Assembly (NCBI GenBank): GCA_036387415.1 | Contig: DASVTU010000022.1 | Span: 112,173-176,172, forward strand | Origin: DASVTU01 sp036387415 | GTDB lineage: Bacteria > Acidobacteriota > Blastocatellia > Pyrinomonadales > Pyrinomonadaceae | Direction of reading: 5' to 3' | Length of the DNA stretch: 64,000 bases | Shown: positions 54,652 to 63,255 of the stretch, piece by piece | How positions within the stretch are numbered: position 1 is the first letter of the stretch | How the letters are laid out: each line of letters opens with the position of its first letter | Notes under the pieces: generated by a model | Seen by the model: only the letters and a program-made list of their open reading frames with translations | Told to the model about the DNA's origin: nothing | The model's database searches: none | Program-made: the position numbers and the translations under genes

Positions 54652-55002
54652 TTAGACGCGACCGTGAATCATGCGGCGGAGACGGTCAGCGAAGAGCACG
54701 TCGATTTTTTGCGATTCGATGACCGCCGTGACTTCGCCGAAGCCGAAGGAGGGATGCATCATCGTCTGTCCCGTGCGGTACATGCGCTTGGGGTCGTAAG
54801 GCGCACCGGCTTGCGCCGAGGTGCGTGAGCCTGATGTTTTGGCGTCGGTTTTGAACGTGCTGCGCGTTCCACAAATCGGGCAACTCACGCGCGACACCTG
54901 GCCGCGCTTGGTGACGGAAGCCACCACGTGTCCACGCTCGACTTCACACACCGTACAGAGTTTGTCCACCCGTTGACCCACTGCAAAAATTTCTTTCTCC
55001 AT
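54652..55002 (-). CDS. Zinc-ribbon plus CarD-like small protein, unknown function
   Basis: The protein has 116 residues. Two CxxC pairs (CTVC at 16-19 and CPIC at 41-44) form a probable zinc ribbon. The C-terminal half (RTGQTMMHPSFGFGEVTAV, then KIDVLFADRLRRMIHGR) resembles the beta-barrel of CarD-type RNA-polymerase-interacting proteins and similar short barrels. It could bind nucleic acid or polymerase. It is a minus-strand gene, 145 bp downstream of the helicase 3' end. Confidence 0.6.
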   Translation of the reverse strand: MEKEIFAVGQRVDKLCTVCEVERGHVVASVTKRGQVSRVSCPICGTRSTFKTDAKTSGSRTSAQAGAPYDPKRMYRTGQTMMHPSFGFGEVTAVIESQKIDVLFADRLRRMIHGRV

Positions 55003-55115
55003 CAGTCACTCTTCCTTTCAACCTGCCGCCTTCGGAAGCGGCGTGCAGAATGCAATTTCGTAACCTTCAACGACCGTCTGCGCCTCAGGCGCGTGAGGGG
55101 TTTTCAACCTGACAA

Positions 55116-55139
55116 GGACGCGTCAACTTCGACGCGTCC
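55116..55139 (-). terminator. Short hairpin after the DEAD-box helicase gene
   Basis: A 9-bp perfect stem (GGACGCGTC with GACGCGTCC) and a 6-nt loop lie 9 bp beyond the helicase stop on the minus strand. The following T-run is weak. Confidence 0.5.
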
Positions 55140-55147
55140 CGTCAAAA

Positions 55148-56365
55148 CTATCTGGAACGTCGCGGACGAAACGAACGGCGTCCGACGCTGGCGCCATGCC
55201 TGACGGCGGCGAACGGTTTGGCGCTCGGAGCCGCTGCTTTAACGCCGCCGAAAGCCGGCAGCATGACGCGCTCGACCGCCTGCCCTGTCAGTCTTTCGAT
55301 GGCGCGCATGGATAGTTCTTCCACGGGCGTCACCAACGTAATCGCGCGTCCCAAGTTTCCGGCTCGACCCGTACGACCGATGCGATGCACGTAATCTTCG
55401 GGAGCCATCGGCACGTCGTAGTTGATGACGTGTGAGATGGAATCAACGTCGATGCCGCGCGCCGCGATGTCGGTGGCGACGAGTACGCGTGTCTGACCAT
55501 CCTTGAAGCCACGCAAGGCCGCTTCACGTTGCGGTTGCGAGCGGTCGGCGTGAATCCGATTCACTTTGTGCGAACGCGCTTCGAGGATGTGCGAGAGGCG
55601 TTCGGCTCCGCGACGTGTGCGCGTAAAAACGAGCACGCGCTCGAAGCGTTCACGCTCAAGCAGGTCGAGGAGGAGCGCCGTCTTCGATTCCGTGGCGACT
55701 GGATAGGCCGTCTGTTCGATGGTTCCGGCGGGAACTCCGCGCTGGTTGACCTCGACGAGTTTGGGCGAGCGCATGTTGGAGCGCGCGATTTTTTCAATCG
55801 CACTCGACATCGTGGCGGAGAAAAGGAGCGTCTGCCGCTCGGCGGGAAGCGCGGCGAGCACGCGTTGAATCGCAGGCCAGAAACCCATGTCGAGCATGCG
55901 GTCGGCTTCGTCGAGCACCAGTGTCTCAACAAAAGAGAAATCAATCGCGCCGCGTTCCATGTGGTCGAGCAAGCGTCCGGGCGTCGCAATCACGATGCTG
56001 ACGCCGCGACGGAGCGCATCGCTCTGTCGGTTCATGCCTGCGCCGCCGATAATGGTGATGCAACGCGGCGCGTTCTTCTTCGGCGCGAGCGAGCGATAGC
56101 TGGCTTCGATTTGCGTGGCGAGTTCGCGCGTCGGCGCGAGGATGAGTACGCGTATGCCGGGGCGTGCGCGCTCCGACAGGCGTTGGATGATTGGCAACAG
56201 AAACGCGGCGGTTTTACCCGTGCCGGTTTCGGCGCAACCGATGAGGTCAGAGCCGTCGAGCACGACGGGTATGGCCTGCGTTTGAATCGGTGTCGGTTCG
56301 TTGTATCCGAGAGACTCGCACACGCGCACCAGCGCGGGCTGTAGTCCCATTTGAGAAAAGTTCAT
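55148..56365 (-). CDS. DEAD-box RNA helicase
   Basis: The product has 405 residues from ATG 56365. Motifs in order are the Q motif (GYNEPTPIQTQAIP), AETGTGKT (I), PTRELATQ (Ia), TPGRLLDHM (Ib), DEAD at motif II (VLDEADRMLDMGF), SAT (III), VLVFTRTRRGAE (IV), ATDIAARGIDV (V) and HRIGRTGRAG (VI). It is a complete DEAD-box core with a basic Arg/Ala-rich tail (about 375-405). Such proteins unwind RNA in ribosome assembly or cold adaptation. The RRM gene upstream on the same strand fits RNA metabolism. Confidence 0.95.
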   Translation of the reverse strand: MNFSQMGLQPALVRVCESLGYNEPTPIQTQAIPVVLDGSDLIGCAETGTGKTAAFLLPIIQRLSERARPGIRVLILAPTRELATQIEASYRSLAPKKNAPRCITIIGGAGMNRQSDALRRGVSIVIATPGRLLDHMERGAIDFSFVETLVLDEADRMLDMGFWPAIQRVLAALPAERQTLLFSATMSSAIEKIARSNMRSPKLVEVNQRGVPAGTIEQTAYPVATESKTALLLDLLERERFERVLVFTRTRRGAERLSHILEARSHKVNRIHADRSQPQREAALRGFKDGQTRVLVATDIAARGIDVDSISHVINYDVPMAPEDYVHRIGRTGRAGNLGRAITLVTPVEELSMRAIERLTGQAVERVMLPAFGGVKAAAPSAKPFAAVRHGASVGRRSFRPRRSR

Positions 56366-56426
56366 AAAATCCTTTGGGCGACTCAGACCGTCAAAACGGG
56401 AGCACACCTTGTATCTGAAAATGTTT

Positions 56427-56467
56427 GAGCGCCTCCGGCGGCATTTGTTATCGTCGGAGGCGCTTTG
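56427..56467 (-). terminator. Hairpin between the RRM gene and the helicase gene
   Basis: A 9-bp stem (GCGCCTCCG at 56429-56437 with CGGAGGCGC at 56455-56463) and a 17-nt loop form the hairpin. It lies 36 bp after the RRM stop on the minus strand. Confidence 0.6.
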
Positions 56468-56502
56468 TTGAAAGAGTCACCGGTCAGTTCGAGACGGGCA
56501 AC

Positions 56503-56901
56503 TTACCAGCGAGGTTCGCGGTTTCCACCGCCGCCACCGCCGCCGTAGCCACCGCCGCCGCCACGATTACCACCGTAACCGCCGCCACCGCCGCGATTGC
56601 CACCGAAGCCGCCACGACCACCACCACCGCCGCCGCCACGTCCACCACGGTCTTCGCGGGGTCGGGCTTCGTTAACGGTCAGTGCGCGTCCGTTGACTTC
56701 CTTGCCATTGAATTGCTGAATGGCCGCCTGGCCTTCTTCGTTGCTGGACATTTCGACGAAGCCGAAGCCACGCGAACGTCCCGTGTCGCGATCTTCCACG
56801 ACTGAAGCAGATTCGACTGTTCCGGCCTGCGAGAAGAGTTGCTGCAAATCTTCGCTCGAAGTCTGGAACGAGAGATTGCCGACGTAAAGTTTCATAGACA
56901 T
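56503..56901 (-). CDS. RRM RNA-binding protein with glycine-rich tail
   Basis: The protein has 132 residues. RNP2 is LYVGNL (5-10) and RNP1 is RGFGFVEM (44-51). Residues about 83-127 are Gly/Arg-rich with occasional Tyr and Asn. This is the layout of bacterial (cyanobacterial-type) RNA-binding proteins, often cold-induced. GAGAAGG lies about 8 nt before the start. The 372-bp gap upstream (56902-57273) has no gene; it could hold a promoter and a long leader, but I see no confident promoter in it. Confidence 0.93.
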   Translation of the reverse strand: MSMKLYVGNLSFQTSSEDLQQLFSQAGTVESASVVEDRDTGRSRGFGFVEMSSNEEGQAAIQQFNGKEVNGRALTVNEARPREDRGGRGGGGGGGRGGFGGNRGGGGGYGGNRGGGGGYGGGGGGGNREPRW

Positions 56902-57273
56902 GTAGATGTACCTTCTCCGTGTCTCAGGAGTATCAGAGAGAAGCTGCGAATCAAAGTGTCTTCGGTGTAACGGTAGGCAGCGAAGGCTTGCGTTCGGATG
57001 CTCCTCGAAGGAGCGCTTCTAAAGTTGAAATCTACCTACTCTCGAACTATCCAAAACGCCGCCGCGAAGGACTTAATACTCTGGGGCGCATCACCGTCGA
57101 TGCTAGAGAGAAGGAATAACCGGAGATATGATGCACTAACTAGGCGTTCGGTTGCAAGCCGCGCGCGACATAAACGACCCGCGCGGCGAGCCTATTTGTT
57201 GATTATTTCGTTTGAATCAAGACGAATTTCGAGCCTTTTGAGAGACTTTATGCGAGCCTCCGGCGAAGTTTTA

Positions 57274-58833
57274 TCAGCCTTCGTTATTCAAAGAAGTCGC
57301 CGCGATGGTCGCACGATTCTTCCGCGAAGCGCGATACAGAGTTGTGCCTTCTTTCAACAAAGCGAACATAGTTTGACGATTCTGTGCAATCAGTTTTAGC
57401 CACGCGCGTTTGTTCATTTGCGGGAAATAGATGCCGCGAAAGAAGAGTCGTGCGATGAGGTGGCCGATGCGATAGCCGATGGGCGCGTCGCTGATTGAAC
57501 GAAGCGCCTCTGCGTTGCGCTCAGGGCTGTAGGAGGTTGACCAGGCCTTATCGACTTCGGCGCGCGCCTGCTTAATCGACATCTTGAGCGGCGCGTGCGC
57601 CATCTCGAAGGGCGCAAAATCCAACCAGTGTTTCGGGCGCGCGAGGCGTCCGGCTTTTTCCAAGCGGTCGTAGAGAGGCGTGGCGGGGAAGGGCGTCAGT
57701 TGACCGAAGACGGGCAATCCCGGCGGCCAAGAGTGAATCTCTCTGAGCGTCCTTTCGGCGACGCCGGGCGTGTCGTTGTCCATGCCAAAGATGAATGACG
57801 TTATCGCGTAGATGTTGCGCGAAGCGAGACGTTCGAGCACTGCGCCGTATTCGCTCGGCTTGCTGAAATTCTTGTTGACATCGGCCATGTTCGCAGGATC
57901 GATTGACTCCATGCCGATGAAGACCCACTTGCCGCCCGACTCGGCGATGAGGTCAACGAGTTCTTCATCCTTCAACAGATTCGCGCTAATCTGCGCCACC
58001 CACGACACCTGCGCGTTGGCGGCGATGATGTCTTTCAGGAGCGACTTGAGACGTTTGGTGTTGATGGCGAGATTGTCGTCGATAAAGAAGACGGCGACCT
58101 GTCCGCCCTCGCGGCGTGCGCGAGCCTTGAGTCGCAATATTTCGTCCACGACGCTTTCGTTGGTGCGGAAGCGAATCGAATCGCCGAAGAATCCCGTCAC
58201 CGTGCAGAACTCGCATCCGTACGGACAACCGCGCCCCGTCTCAATCGGCACGACGTGAAACGTTCCCCAACCGCCACCCATGCGCCGCAGCATGGGGCGC
58301 GCAAACGACGGAACAAGATTGAACTGGTCGAGGTCGAGTTTGTCCCACGGGATGAGCGGATAGTTTTGGAGGCTCGGCTTCAGGTCGTTGCCTTTGGCAT
58401 CGCGTGCGGGCTGGTAAACTTCTTTGAGTTCGCCGCGCGCAGCGTCCAAGACGATTTGCGGCCACGTCTCGTCGGCTTCGCCGAGCGCGATGGCATCGGC
58501 ATGGCGCACGCCTCCGTCGCGACCGAGAGCTTCGTCAGGCACTTCCGTGACGTGCGGCCCGCCCATCACGACGCGGATACCCGCCGCGCGCAGAGCGTCG
58601 GCCACGCGATAGGCTTTGGCAATCATGCGCGTCATCGCGCCGATGCCGACGAGTTCAACTCCCTGTTCGCGCACAAACGCGACGAGTTCTTCTTCGTTCA
58701 TGGCGCGTGCGTTGCCGTCAATCAGCAACACTTCATGACCCTCAGGCGTGAGCGCCTGAAGCAGAAACATCCACAAATGTGGCATGAAATTACGCGTCAC
58801 ACCATTGTCCGGGTTATAGAGTAGAATCTTCAT
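57274..58833 (-). CDS. B12-binding domain radical SAM protein
   Basis: The protein has 519 residues. The N-terminal ~150 residues form a B12-binding-type Rossmann domain (LLIDGNARAMNEEEL, VGIGAMTRM, VVMGGPHVTEVPDEAL). The radical SAM cluster is C203-P-Y-G-C207-E-F-C210 (CxxxCxxC), followed by VAVFFIDDNLA and GGKWVFIGMESID. Members of this family methylate or rearrange unactivated carbons in lipids and natural products; the substrate here is unknown. A weak promoter-like pair and a Fur-box-like sequence lie in the 285-bp gap upstream. Confidence 0.9.
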   Translation of the reverse strand: MKILLYNPDNGVTRNFMPHLWMFLLQALTPEGHEVLLIDGNARAMNEEELVAFVREQGVELVGIGAMTRMIAKAYRVADALRAAGIRVVMGGPHVTEVPDEALGRDGGVRHADAIALGEADETWPQIVLDAARGELKEVYQPARDAKGNDLKPSLQNYPLIPWDKLDLDQFNLVPSFARPMLRRMGGGWGTFHVVPIETGRGCPYGCEFCTVTGFFGDSIRFRTNESVVDEILRLKARARREGGQVAVFFIDDNLAINTKRLKSLLKDIIAANAQVSWVAQISANLLKDEELVDLIAESGGKWVFIGMESIDPANMADVNKNFSKPSEYGAVLERLASRNIYAITSFIFGMDNDTPGVAERTLREIHSWPPGLPVFGQLTPFPATPLYDRLEKAGRLARPKHWLDFAPFEMAHAPLKMSIKQARAEVDKAWSTSYSPERNAEALRSISDAPIGYRIGHLIARLFFRGIYFPQMNKRAWLKLIAQNRQTMFALLKEGTTLYRASRKNRATIAATSLNNEG

Positions 58834-58890
58834 AATCTTTTAGTCTCAATTATCGAATCAGGATTTTCGCTCTCCCCTGAAAGCGTCCGC

Positions 58891-58908
58891 GATGAGAATC
58901 ATTGACCA
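58891..58908. promoter_or_regulatory. Fur-box-like dyad upstream of the B12-binding radical SAM gene
   Basis: CGATGAGAATCATTGACC on the plus strand shares the core ATGAGAATCATT with the Fur consensus centre. The outer half-site bases match poorly. It lies about 58 bp from the start of the minus-strand gene. It is a weak prediction. Confidence 0.3.
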
Positions 58909-58979
58909 GCGTCACAGGGAGACGGGGAAGGAGCGGTAACTCAATCCTGAAACCGGGAGGCGCTAACTTGTCGGGGCAG

Positions 58980-59009
58980 ATAATAGCAGATATGCATAAT
59001 AACGTACAA
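58980..59009 (-). promoter_or_regulatory. Possible sigma-70 promoter for the B12-binding radical SAM gene
   Basis: Read on the minus strand, TTGTAC (59009-59004) and TATTAT (58985-58980) are 18 nt apart. The -10 matches the consensus at five of six positions; the -35 is poor. Leader length would be about 140 nt. Confidence 0.35.
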
Positions 59010-59118
59010 AAGCCACTCCGAATTTTTCAAGAGGAATCGGAAAACGAGGTTCCTGACGAGTGTTTACGCGACAAATTTTGATGAGAAGGATGAGATTCGT
59101 GCTGATTGAAGTCGTTTT

Positions 59119-60126
59119 CTAACCGATGACCGCGCCGCCGCAACTTGAGCCGGCGCCAGCCGTGCATCCGAAACAGTGCGAGTCTGTGCTGATATGTCGT
59201 CCGGCGAATTTCTCTGCGACGAAATCGGAGATGGTTTGCGGCAGATGTGGAGAGACGCCGAGTTCGAGCATCTGGTTGAAGTCGCAATCGTAGAGGCGTC
59301 CCGTCCAGTCAACGCTGACGAGGCTACGGCACATCAGCCCCTCGACCGCGTGCGGATTAAATGCCTCGACCAGCCGACGCATATAACGTTCCTCGTTGCC
59401 GCTGCGGCGCAGGTAGTCGAGGAAACGTTTAATCGGCATGTTTGTAATCGTGTAGAGTCGATTGAAAGAGACGCCGTAGCGCGTGGACATTTCGCGTCTG
59501 AAATCCGCTTCGATAGCGCCCTGCGACGGCGGCAGGAACGCCCCGACCGGATTGTAGACGAGATTCAGGACGAGGCCGCTTCGCTCCATTCCATAGCCGA
59601 CAGCGTTTAACTTGCGTAGCGCGTCGATGGATTTCTCGAAGACGCCGTGGCCGCGTTGCGCGTCCGTCTGCTCCTCAAGAAAGTATGGCAGAGACGAAAC
59701 GACTTCCACTCCGTGTTCGCGGAAAAACTCCGGCAAATCATCCTGCCCCGTTTCAAACATGACGGTCAGGTTGTGTCGCACTAAGACATGCGACGCAAGC
59801 GCGCGTGCTTCCGCGACGAGATACCTAAACGACGGATTGAGTTCGGGCGCGCCGCCCGTGATGTCCAGAGTAGGGATGCGAAAACGGCGCAGCGCGTCGA
59901 TGACTTGCTCGACCGTTTCGCGCGTCATGATTTCCGTACGTTTCGGACTCGCATCGACGTGACAATGCTTGCAGGCTTGATTGCACAACTTACCCACGTT
60001 GATTTGCAATGTCTCGACCGTCGAAGCACGCAGTTCGATGCCGTGCGCCGCGAGTTTCGCGTCAAAACTGGCGGGCGTGCGCGCCGACGCGCGTTGAGCG
60101 TCAAGGATGGGTAGAGCCTGCGGCAT
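59119..60126 (-). CDS. arsS: ArsS-type radical SAM protein (arsenosugar biosynthesis, rSAM/Cys-rich domain)
   Basis: The product has 335 residues from ATG 60126. The radical SAM cluster is C48-N-Q-A-C52-K-H-C55. Later motifs are DITGGAPELNPSFRYL and GLVLNLVYNPVGAFLPPS. The C-terminus carries CFGCTAGAGSSCGG (Cys 318, 321, 329), the Cys-rich tail of this family. ArsS makes the C-As bond of arsenosugars from dimethylarsinite and SAM-derived 5'-deoxyadenosine. The start overlaps the preceding stop by one base. No ArsM methyltransferase is visible, so the arsenic role is family-based inference. Confidence 0.85.
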   Translation of the reverse strand: MPQALPILDAQRASARTPASFDAKLAAHGIELRASTVETLQINVGKLCNQACKHCHVDASPKRTEIMTRETVEQVIDALRRFRIPTLDITGGAPELNPSFRYLVAEARALASHVLVRHNLTVMFETGQDDLPEFFREHGVEVVSSLPYFLEEQTDAQRGHGVFEKSIDALRKLNAVGYGMERSGLVLNLVYNPVGAFLPPSQGAIEADFRREMSTRYGVSFNRLYTITNMPIKRFLDYLRRSGNEERYMRRLVEAFNPHAVEGLMCRSLVSVDWTGRLYDCDFNQMLELGVSPHLPQTISDFVAEKFAGRHISTDSHCFGCTAGAGSSCGGAVIG

Positions 60127-60455
60127 TACATCGACACCTTGCCCACGGAGTTGTGTGCCTGTAGGCCGTGGATGAGACTCGCGCCGCCGCGAATCGCTGA
60201 CGCCATGTGAATGGCTTCGGTCATCTGTTCCATGTTCGACCCGGCTTCGAGACTGGCCTGCGCGTAGGCGTCGATGCAGTAAGGGCACTGTAGGGCGTGC
60301 GCGACGGCGAGGCCGATGAGCGCCTTCTCGCGCCGCGACAACGCGCCGTCTTCCTGACACGCCTGATACCACGCCATGAACTTCTCGAAAAGGTCAGGGC
60401 GATGCTTGCCTATTTCCGAGAAACGTTCGAGGTCTTCTTCTTCATAATACGACAT
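60126..60455 (-). CDS. Carboxymuconolactone decarboxylase/AhpD-like protein associated with ArsS
   Basis: The protein has 109 residues. The redox-active pair is CPYC (57-60) in the helix ALIGLAVAHALQCPYCIDAY. The histidine that follows the pair in AhpD is absent here, as in some CMD-fold relatives. It is an all-alpha peroxidase-like fold. CMD proteins of this kind commonly accompany ArsS. Its stop codon overlaps the ArsS start by one base, and it follows the GT2 gene by 43 nt. Confidence 0.83.
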   Translation of the reverse strand: MSYYEEEDLERFSEIGKHRPDLFEKFMAWYQACQEDGALSRREKALIGLAVAHALQCPYCIDAYAQASLEAGSNMEQMTEAIHMASAIRGGASLIHGLQAHNSVGKVSM

Positions 60456-60498
60456 TGGTTTAATACTCCATTCAAGCTGCGCCTCTTGAGACGACGCT

Positions 60499-61263
60499 TC
60501 AATTTCTCGCTCCCGCGTTGTGGCGTACGGGCGCGTAGAGCCTTGCGAGCACGCGCGGGTGAACGCCTATCCAGTAGAGCATTTGCAGGATAGACCAACG
60601 CGCAAAAGTCAGCGCGAAACTACGCCCCTCGAAACGCCGCGACGAAGTGACGACCGGAGTCGCGAGATGAATCATACGCCCGCGACGTTTGAGGCGTCGC
60701 ACCAAATCCAAGTCCTCGAAAATCGGAAACGGCTCGAAGCCGCCGACCTCCCTGTAAACCGAGGCGCGCACAAAGATGCCTGAGTCGCCGTATGAGAGTC
60801 CGAGCCGACGCAGTTGCGGGTAGAGCCACGTGAGAAAACGCGCGGCGCGACGTTCCCCGTCGAACTGAATCTGGAAGTTACCGCCGACGGCTTCCGCGTC
60901 GCGCGCCAGTGCTTCGTTGATGCGCTCGGCGGCATCGTGTGGAGCGGTCGTGTCGGCATGGAGAAACAGTAACACCTCTCCGCGCGCCGCGCCCGCGCCC
61001 ATGTGCATCTGAAGCCCGCGACCGCGTTCACACGCGACGACGTGCGCTCCGCTCCGGCGCGCAATCTCCGCCGTCGCATCCGTGCTCCCGCCGTCAACGA
61101 CGATGACCTCGACGCGACCGCGCACGCGTCGAGCCGCTTCAAGCGTCGCGCCTATCGCGTGCGCTTCGTTAAGCGTCGGGATGATGATAGAAAGCGACGC
61201 GCGCTCGGTCGTCTGCGTTGAACTCATGTCTCGCATACTCGCGCCGCGAGCAGACTGATTCAT
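60499..61263 (-). CDS. TIGR04283-type GT2 glycosyltransferase
   Basis: The product has about 254 residues from ATG 61263, whose start overlaps the stop of the desaturase gene by 4 nt. Motifs are LSIIIPTLNEAHAIGATLE, VIVVDGGSTDATAEIA, LLFLHADTTAPHDA and a late YGDSGIFVR with FEDLDLVRRLKRRG. This matches the rSAM/selenodomain-associated transferase 2 family, found with ArsS. It would supply or attach a sugar in the arsenosugar-type pathway. The matching type 1 transferase is encoded at 50171. Confidence 0.85.
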   Translation of the reverse strand: MNQSARGASMRDMSSTQTTERASLSIIIPTLNEAHAIGATLEAARRVRGRVEVIVVDGGSTDATAEIARRSGAHVVACERGRGLQMHMGAGAARGEVLLFLHADTTAPHDAAERINEALARDAEAVGGNFQIQFDGERRAARFLTWLYPQLRRLGLSYGDSGIFVRASVYREVGGFEPFPIFEDLDLVRRLKRRGRMIHLATPVVTSSRRFEGRSFALTFARWSILQMLYWIGVHPRVLARLYAPVRHNAGARN

Positions 61264-62138
61264 GCCGACAGTTGTTCGGGCGAACCACGCAGAGGCGCGC
61301 GGCGCGCGGGCTGTCCGTCTTCCGGCAAAAGCCACCACGTCGTCGCACGTTCTTCGCGGAATGGAAGCGAGAGAATTTTCGGCAGTTCAATCTCTCGCGG
61401 CTCACGATAAGCAGCCACACCGATGTCGATTTCATCCTGCGGCACGTTGAGAAGGAGAGTGCCGTGCAGCCAGTCCCAAAGGACGAAGCCGCTCGACCAG
61501 TTCGAGTTCGTCTCCTCGCGCACAATCGAATGATGTATGCCGTGCATGCGCGGTGTGACGATGATGCGGTTCAGACGCCGCTCGATGCCGATGGGCAACC
61601 CGACGTTGGAATGATGAAACATGATGGAGAGAAACAGAAAGAGTTGCCACACGGAGAACGAGAGAGGCGAGACGCCCAACGCTAAAACTTGCGCGGCACG
61701 CCACGGAACCGAAATCACAAGTTCTGCGAAGTGAAAACGCACCGCCGTCGAAGCGTCGAGGTCGAGGTCAACGTGATGCACGACGTGGAAGCGCCACAAA
61801 AACGGCACACGATGCGTCAGCACATGCCACACGTACAACGTGTAATCCAACAGAACGACCGCCAGCGCCACTTCCATCCACACAGGCAGACGCACGCGCT
61901 TGAGCAATCCCCAACCCCTCTGCTCGACCATCACCGTGAGCCGCTCAACCACAGGCCGTTCCGTCCATCGCACCGCCAACGCACCGACGGCAGCCAACGC
62001 GAGATTGCGCCCCTCGCGCCTCGGCTTCGACTCGACCGCGCGCCTCAAAGCGCGTCGGCGTTCTGCCCACGCGAGCAAGCCGAAAGCGCCCACGACGAGC
62101 GGCACGCTAATCCAGTCTGGAACCCTTCTCTCTCGCAT
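61260..62138 (-). CDS. Sterol desaturase/fatty acid hydroxylase family protein
   Basis: The product has about 292 residues from ATG 62138, with GGAG a few bases ahead; an open frame continues upstream to 62222. Membrane helices lie at about 10-30, 85-120 and 160-190. Histidine motifs of the di-iron hydroxylase fold are HVLTHR, HVVHHVDLDLDAST, FHHSNVG and HGIHHS. These enzymes oxidise lipids or small hydrophobic molecules. It is the first gene of the operon with GT2, CMD and ArsS. Its link to the pathway is by position only. Confidence 0.85.
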   Translation of the reverse strand: MRERRVPDWISVPLVVGAFGLLAWAERRRALRRAVESKPRREGRNLALAAVGALAVRWTERPVVERLTVMVEQRGWGLLKRVRLPVWMEVALAVVLLDYTLYVWHVLTHRVPFLWRFHVVHHVDLDLDASTAVRFHFAELVISVPWRAAQVLALGVSPLSFSVWQLFLFLSIMFHHSNVGLPIGIERRLNRIIVTPRMHGIHHSIVREETNSNWSSGFVLWDWLHGTLLLNVPQDEIDIGVAAYREPREIELPKILSLPFREERATTWWLLPEDGQPARRAPLRGSPEQLSA

Positions 62139-62353
62139 AAACTCCGGCTCGCATAAACTTCGACCCGACGTGCGTCGCCAACGAGCGACGTGAAAATGAT
62201 GTCCTTGAAATTTAGGCATCAATATTTTGAAACAAATCTCGTTTATGTTGCAATCCAGACACTTTCAACCGGAAGGAAAAACCGCAGAGGCCGAACGATA
62301 AACCGCTTCAGACGCCGCTTGTCATAGAGGCTCACGTCGCCGCGCAGATAAAG

Positions 62354-62734
62354 ATGGAAACACAAACCGACAGTTCAAATTCCGCGCTCGTCTTCGTCTA
62401 CAACGCCGACAGCGGCCTCTTCAACGCCGTCGCAGACATGGCGCACAAGGTTCTTTCTCCGCGCACCTATCGCTGCAACCTCTGCGCGCTCACCTATTCG
62501 ACCTTCACCATGCGCCAAAGCTGGAAGCGTTTCCTCGAAACCCTCAACCGCCCCATCGAGTTTTTACACGCCGACGAATTGAAGACTCGTTACGCCATCT
62601 CCGGCGTCACCCTGCCAGCCGTCTTCACAAAACAACGCGACAGACTCCAACTCCTCCTCACAGCAGATTCCATCAATGCATGCACGACCACCGCCGACTT
62701 GCAGCGACTCATCGAGCATAGTCTACACCACTGA
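62354..62734 (+). CDS. Conserved hypothetical protein with YxCNLCALTY motif
   Basis: The protein has 126 residues. It opens with VFVYNADSGLFNAVADMAH, followed by YRCNLCALTYSTFTMRQSWKRF and a later hydrophobic ISGVTLPAVF. I have seen this pattern in small conserved proteins of several phyla, but no function is established to my knowledge. A paired cysteine (CNLC) could bind a metal. It is a single gene 132 bp from the divergent desaturase-like gene. Confidence 0.65.
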   Translation: METQTDSSNSALVFVYNADSGLFNAVADMAHKVLSPRTYRCNLCALTYSTFTMRQSWKRFLETLNRPIEFLHADELKTRYAISGVTLPAVFTKQRDRLQLLLTADSINACTTTADLQRLIEHSLHH

Positions 62735-62921
62735 TTCCGGCGTCCGTCGCCAGATTCAAAACAGACCCGACAGCAGGTAGCCTGCTCTCTCCGACGCTGC
62801 GTGGGACGGCGTCGGGATAGCGCATTTGCGTCAGCAGCTTACTGGTACGCGCTGCTCGCGGATGCGTATGAAGAGGACGGAAGCGGCTTCGTCGCCCAAG
62901 TTCATTCGTAGATGTAATGTC

Positions 62922-62961
62922 ACAAAAGAGAAATGGCTACCCACAGGGCAGCCATTTCTCT
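62922..62961 (-). terminator. Intrinsic terminator of the tRNA-Asn gene
   Basis: A 12-bp perfect stem (AGAGAAATGGCT with AGCCATTTCTCT) with an 11-nt loop is followed on the minus strand by CTTTTGTG. It lies 9 bp beyond the tRNA 3' end. Confidence 0.8.
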
Positions 62962-62970
62962 CTGAAATAT

Positions 62971-63045
<75 letters not shown>

Positions 63046-63104
63046 AGAGATTGAGTTGTCGGAGCGCTGGCGGCGAACGGGTCGGGCCGGGGCGCGAGGA
63101 AATT

Positions 63105-63134
63105 TTTATAGCAGACGGGCCGAGGGGGTGTCAA
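63105..63134 (-). promoter_or_regulatory. Sigma-70 type promoter for the tRNA-Asn gene
   Basis: On the minus strand, TTGACA (63134-63129) and TATAAA (63110-63105) are 18 nt apart, a near-consensus promoter reading toward the tRNA. The tRNA 5' end is about 53 nt from the predicted start site. It lies in the compositionally distinct end of the window. Confidence 0.7.
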
Positions 63135-63255
63135 ACGGGTCGGGCCGCCTTGCGCGGGGGGCGCAGTTGAGAGATATTTGTCGCCGTAATCCCGCACTCT
63201 CAAAAGTCTCTTTCAGCTTGCCGCGCCGCGCCGGAAGCGCGGAGGAGGGGCCGGT

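Noticed and set aside
56425..56805. Plus-strand frame rich in Ala/Thr opposite the RRM gene
   Set aside because: It is the antisense of the glycine-rich tail; the RRM motifs are on the minus strand.
58834..59118. Cobalamin riboswitch upstream of the B12-binding radical SAM gene
   Set aside because: I do not find the conserved B12-box-type sequence in the leader on the minus strand.
59119..60126. Selenocysteine in the ArsS C-terminal Cys-rich tail, as in the selenodomain naming of the family
   Set aside because: All three positions are encoded by cysteine codons, and there is no in-frame TGA with a downstream stem.
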